From Nodosilinea sp. LEGE 06152 (lineage in GTDB: Bacteria > Cyanobacteriota > Cyanobacteriia > Phormidesmidales > Phormidesmidaceae): 64,000 nucleotides of DNA. A program made the position numbers and the translations under genes. This document shows, piece by piece, positions 61,213-64,000 of the stretch. The DNA lies in NCBI RefSeq assembly GCF_015207525.1, contig NZ_JADEWR010000009.1, positions 115,946 through 179,945 of the forward strand. Direction: 5' to 3'. A model generated the notes under the pieces. That model was given only the letters and a program-made list of their open reading frames with translations. It had not been told where the DNA came from and ran no database searches. Positions within the stretch are counted from its first letter, which is position 1. Each line of letters opens with the position of its first letter.

Positions 61213-63561
61213 TCACCCTTCTTCGCTGCGAATCAGCTGCAAATACGGCCCTTCCTGGTCGCGCAGGTCGTCGTGGCTGCCGCGCTGGACGACTTTGCCG
61301 TGGTGCATGACGATGATTTCGTCGCAGTCGCGGATGGTGCTGAGGCGGTGGGCGACGATCAGGCAGGTGCAGCCGCGCAGGCGCAGGTTGTAGTCGATGG
61401 TGCGTTCGGTTTCGGTGTCGAGGGCGCTGGTGGCCTCGTCCATGACCAGGATGGCGGGGTTGTTGACCAGGGCGCGGGCGATTTCGAGGCGCTGGCGCTG
61501 GCCGCCGCTGAGGTTAGCGGCCCCTTCGAGCAGTTCGGCGCTGTAGCCGCCGGGCATCGAGAGAATGGTGTCGTGAATGGCGGCATCGCGGCAGGCTTGG
61601 ATCAGGTTGGCGTCGGGGATGGTGGTATCCCACAGGGTGAGGTTGTCGCGCACGGTGCCCGCAAACAGCAGAATGTCTTGCTCGACCATGGCTAAGGAGT
61701 TCGTCAGAACGGGGCGCGGAATCTGGTGGCGGGGCTGGCCGTCGAAGCAGATGTCGCCCGACCAGGGCTGGTAGAGGCCGCACACCAGCTTGGCGACGGT
61801 GGATTTGCCGCTGCCGCTGCCGCCGACTAGGGCTACCCGCTGCCCCGGCCTGAGGGAGAGGCTGAGGTTGTCGATTAGCGGCGGCGCGGTGCGGTTGTAG
61901 CCGAAGGTGAGGTGGTGGAGGTCGAGGAAGCCGTGGAGTTTGGGAGAGAGGGGAGGGGTAGGTGGGTAGGCGGGTAGGCGGGTAGGCGGGTGGGCGGGTA
62001 GGCGGGTGGATGGGTGAGCGGTGGCAGTTGTTAGGGTAGAAGGATTGGGTTCTTGATCGACAGTTTCTTGCGGCTCTGTGTTTCGCCCACCTGCCCACTC
62101 GCCCACTCGCCCACTCGCCCACTCCCCGTCGGGCAGCAGCGGATCGACGGGATTCTGGAGCACGTCGTCGAGGCGATCGAGGGTGCCGCCAAGTTCTTGG
62201 AAGTCGCCTGCGAGCTTGAGCAGCTGGTTGACGGGCTGCATAAACTGCTGGATGAGGGACTGGAAGGCGACGAGCATACCGATGCTGAGGGCACCGTCGA
62301 TGACGCGAAAGCCGCCGATGGTGAGCAGCAGCATGGCGCTGAGGCCAGAGAGAAAGGCGGGGAGCATGCCGAGGCGCTGGTTGAGGCGGTCCATCTCCTG
62401 GCGGGCGTTGAGCGATTTGGCGTAGTACCCGGCCCAGCGGTTGAAGAAGTCGGACTCTAGACCCGAGGCTTTGAGGGTTTCGATGCTTTGCAGACCGGCG
62501 ATCGCAACCCCGCTGACCTTGCCCTGCTCCTGCATCAGGCGCATATTCGTGTCCGATCGCTGGCGGGCCACCCAGCGCAGGGCAATCAAATTTACCGCTA
62601 CTGAGCCAATGCCGATCAGGGTCAGCACCCAGTCGTACTGCCACATCACCAGGCCGTAAAAGACCACCATGACGCAGGAAATGGCGGTGGTGGCCAGCTC
62701 GCCCGAGAGCAGGCTGGCCAGGCGATCGTTGAGCTTGATGCGGTTGCTGATCTCCCCGGCAAAGCGCTGGTCGTAGAAACTCACCGGCAGGTGCAGAATG
62801 TGCCACAAAAAACCGCTCGACATGCCCATAGCCAGCTTGATCCGCAGCCGCCGCAAAATTTGCAGCTGTAACCGCGTCAGCAGTCCGGTTAGCACCGAGG
62901 TGACCAGCATCCCCAGCAGCAGCGGTCGTAGCCAGCTACTGCGGCCCTGAATCAGCACCTGATCGACAAACACCTGAGAAAAGGCGGGCATGGCCAACCC
63001 CGGCAGCACCAGCAGCAGCCCCGCCAGCAGGCAAAAGGCCAGGGCGCGCACAGAGCCGCGCAGGCGCAGGCGCAGCGATCGCACCAAATCCCGCCTTTGC
63101 CCACCTCTTTCAAACTCGGCATCGGGGGCAAAGGTCAGCACCACCCCAGTAAACCCCTCGCTAAATTCGTCAAGGGAAACCGTGCGCGGGCCGGTGGCCG
63201 GGTCATTCAGGTACACCTTCTGGCGGTGAAACCCTTCCACTACTAAGAAGTGGTTAAAATTCCAAAACACGATGTAGGGCCGCTCTAGCTGCTGCACCGC
63301 TTCTAAGGAAACCTTAAAACCCTTGCCGTTGAGGCGATACAGCTGCGCCGCATTCAGCACATTCGACGCCTTGCTGCCATCGCGCGAAACGCCGCAGGCC
63401 TGGCGCAAATCCGCCAGAGAGACAATCCGTCCGTGGTAGCCCAGGATCATGCCGAGGGAGGCAGCACCGCATTCCACCGCTTCCATTTGCAGCAGGGTGG
63501 GCGTGCGCCGCAGGTCGGGGCGGCGGAGGCGGTCTTTGAGTTTGGCAATGAGGTGTTGCAT
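61213..63561 (-). CDS. NHLM-type bacteriocin system peptidase/ABC transporter
   Basis: The start at 63,561 (MQHLIAKLKD) gives 782 residues; sequence upstream is an octamer array. The N-terminal C39 peptidase, which removes the leader at a double-Gly-type site, has C31 in VECGAAS, H104 in FNHFLVVEG and D120 in YLNDPAT. Six membrane helices follow, then an ATPase with LVGGSGSGKST, NLSGGQRQRLEIARA and VMDEATSALD. A linker between membrane and ATPase domains (about residues 465-540) contains low-complexity octamer-coded segments (STRLPAHPPTRLPAYP). It pairs with the ABC2 protein and the HlyD-like protein of the same operon. Confidence 0.88.
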   Translation of the reverse strand: MQHLIAKLKDRLRRPDLRRTPTLLQMEAVECGAASLGMILGYHGRIVSLADLRQACGVSRDGSKASNVLNAAQLYRLNGKGFKVSLEAVQQLERPYIVFWNFNHFLVVEGFHRQKVYLNDPATGPRTVSLDEFSEGFTGVVLTFAPDAEFERGGQRRDLVRSLRLRLRGSVRALAFCLLAGLLLVLPGLAMPAFSQVFVDQVLIQGRSSWLRPLLLGMLVTSVLTGLLTRLQLQILRRLRIKLAMGMSSGFLWHILHLPVSFYDQRFAGEISNRIKLNDRLASLLSGELATTAISCVMVVFYGLVMWQYDWVLTLIGIGSVAVNLIALRWVARQRSDTNMRLMQEQGKVSGVAIAGLQSIETLKASGLESDFFNRWAGYYAKSLNARQEMDRLNQRLGMLPAFLSGLSAMLLLTIGGFRVIDGALSIGMLVAFQSLIQQFMQPVNQLLKLAGDFQELGGTLDRLDDVLQNPVDPLLPDGEWASGRVGEWAGGRNTEPQETVDQEPNPSTLTTATAHPSTRLPAHPPTRLPAYPPTPPLSPKLHGFLDLHHLTFGYNRTAPPLIDNLSLSLRPGQRVALVGGSGSGKSTVAKLVCGLYQPWSGDICFDGQPRHQIPRPVLTNSLAMVEQDILLFAGTVRDNLTLWDTTIPDANLIQACRDAAIHDTILSMPGGYSAELLEGAANLSGGQRQRLEIARALVNNPAILVMDEATSALDTETERTIDYNLRLRGCTCLIVAHRLSTIRDCDEIIVMHHGKVVQRGSHDDLRDQEGPYLQLIRSEEG
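61956..62019. repeat. Octamer array inside the transporter gene, G-rich on plus strand
   Basis: Eight tandem octamers lie inside the coding region: GGGTAGGT, three GGGTAGGC, GGGTGGGC, GGGTAGGC, GGGTGGAT and GGGTGAGC. Octamers are not a multiple of three, so loss or gain of one unit shifts the reading frame before the ATPase domain. Runs of GGG spaced by five bases meet the G-quadruplex pattern. Confidence 0.93.
62085..62124. repeat. Second octamer array inside the transporter gene, opposite orientation
   Basis: Five tandem octamers (GCCCACCT then four GCCCACTC) occupy 62,085-62,124, G-rich on the minus (coding) strand. They encode EWASGRVGEWAGG in the same interdomain linker as the array at 61,956. 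Slippage here would also shift the frame. Confidence 0.92.
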
Positions 63562-63567
63562 GGGAGT

Positions 63568-63655
63568 GGATGGGTGGGAGGGTGGATGGGTGGGAGAGTG
63601 GATGGGTGGGAGAGTGGGAGGGTGGATGAGTGGGAGGGTGGATGGGTGGATGAGC
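63568..63655. repeat. Octamer array before the peptidase-transporter start codon
   Basis: Eleven tandem octamers (GGATGGGT, GGGAGGGT, GGGAGAGT and variants) fill 63,568-63,655, ending six bases from the start codon at 63,561. The arrangement copies that before the ABC2 gene and leaves no ordinary Shine-Dalgarno sequence. Confidence 0.92.
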
Positions 63656-63712
63656 GGGCAGTGTAGGTAGGGGATGAATGGGGATATGAGGGGATAGCAT
63701 TCAAAACCAATA

Positions 63713-63748
63713 CCCATCCACCCATCCACCCCCTACCCATCCACCCCC
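63713..63748. repeat. Octamer array across the HlyD stop codon, inverted
   Basis: Copies of ATCCACCC (63,716-63,731 and 63,739-63,746) with a CCCTACCC linker lie in the opposite orientation to the array at 63,568-63,655. The stop codon of the HlyD-like gene (63,733-63,735) is inside it. The two inverted arrays could pair in mRNA. Confidence 0.88.
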
Positions 63749-64000
63749 TTCACCGCCTCATCCCCAAACCCCGCCCACTGCTTAAGAATGGGCAGCACGT
63801 AGGAGATCGGGCGGCGCTTTTCGACGGTGATGCGCACGGTGGTGGTCATGCCGGGGGTCATGGGCTGGTCGGGGCCTTGGGGGGAGGCTGACCAGCGCAA
63901 CTGGCTGGGGTTGTTGGGGCTGTAGTCGGGTTGCAGGGTGGCAAAGACGGCGATGTGCGGCCCCTGGCCCATAACGCCGGGAAGGATGTCGGGATGGCCG
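63733..64000 (-). CDS. HlyD-like membrane fusion protein of the NHLM system (C-terminal part)
   Basis: Only the last 89 residues are in the window; the frame stays open to the window edge. The segment PQGPDQPMTPGMTTTVRITVEKRRPISYVLPILKQW is the typical end of HlyD-type adaptor proteins (P-G-M-x-x-x-V followed by K-R-x-P-I-x-Y-x-L-P). It belongs to the NHLM secretion system and would link the inner-membrane transporter to the outer membrane. It is the first visible gene of the leftward export operon. The C-terminal VDG* is coded by octamer-like DNA. Confidence 0.85.
   Translation of the reverse strand, partial: GHPDILPGVMGQGPHIAVFATLQPDYSPNNPSQLRWSASPQGPDQPMTPGMTTTVRITVEKRRPISYVLPILKQWAGFGDEAVKGVDG

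Noticed and set aside
61514..62806. Long alternative minus-strand frame of 430 residues inside the peptidase-transporter gene
   Set aside because: Pro/Arg/His-rich shadow typical of GC-rich coding DNA; the transporter frame has all catalytic and ATPase motifs.
61087..63748. Octamer arrays as CRISPR
   Set aside because: Units are 8 bases in direct tandem without spacers; no cas genes.
1..64000. tRNA, rRNA, retron, diversity-generating retroelement or CRISPR array
   Set aside because: No cloverleaf, ribosomal, reverse-transcriptase or spaced-repeat pattern was seen by eye; a small RNA could still be missed.

Overview
The window is chromosomal DNA of a cyanobacterium. The octamer GCGATCGC (HIP1) recurs in most genes, there is a CpcT/CpeT-type phycobilin lyase, and the LptA/LptB/LptF set, the XisF-like recombinase homologue and the TTG-start RNase Z all look cyanobacterial. 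The GC-rich, HIP1-rich composition and the long strings of His/Pro/Thr-coding octamers suggest a filamentous Leptolyngbya/Nodosilinea-type strain; that genus-level guess is inference.

Region 1 (1 to about 12.75 kb) is the right-hand part of a prophage or prophage remnant: a minus-strand phage gene with a textbook terminator, a BhlA/UviB-like holin, small and large terminase, a RecB-like nuclease, a SWIM zinc-finger protein, two tandem paralogous small proteins, a DUF4055-type portal, scaffold, P22-type coat protein, a Rho_N/SAP-like small protein and a repeat-containing appendage protein. No integrase, replication or clear tail gene is in view. A 102-bp direct repeat (about 97% identical) lies before the large terminase and again after the last phage gene, 10,178 bp apart. 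The phage genes stop directly against a 5'-truncated comEC, so the competence DNA channel gene appears to be interrupted.

Region 2 (13.8-16.6 kb) holds five small minus-strand secreted proteins; two carry curlin-like G-x-x-N...Q...N-Q-V/I-N repeats and may be amyloid or matrix components. Region 3 (16.8-30.5 kb) is a surface-glycan locus: four glycosyltransferases, a Wzx flippase, an FkbM methyltransferase, an ABC-2 permease, and WbpA, WbpB, WbpD, WbpG, HisH and HisF homologues for an amidinated di-amino uronic acid. WbpE and WbpI homologues are missing. The block 22.85-26.34 kb is AT-rich and has no HIP1 site, so it looks imported.

Region 4 (30.6-49.96 kb) is mostly housekeeping: leuS, the phycobilin lyase, threonine aldolase, lptA, lptB and lptF-like genes (lptA and lptB are separated by a PhyH-like oxygenase and a glycosyltransferase), an AraC regulator beside a DMT exporter, a HEAT-repeat protein, rnz, and a serine-recombinase homologue lacking the catalytic serine. 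Region 5 (50-56.6 kb) pairs a trypsin-like lipoprotein protease with a 1,673-residue secreted TPR-CHAT protein. Region 6 (56.7-64 kb) has two Uma2 nuclease-fold genes and an NHLM-type bacteriocin export operon: an HlyD-like protein (cut by the window end), a C39 peptidase-ABC transporter and a second ABC transporter. Arrays of G-rich octamers stand directly before the start codons of both transporters, overlap the stop codon of the HlyD gene, and occur twice inside the peptidase-transporter coding region. This suggests a slippage-prone, possibly phase-variable export operon and is the most unusual feature of the window, together with the comEC-interrupting prophage.
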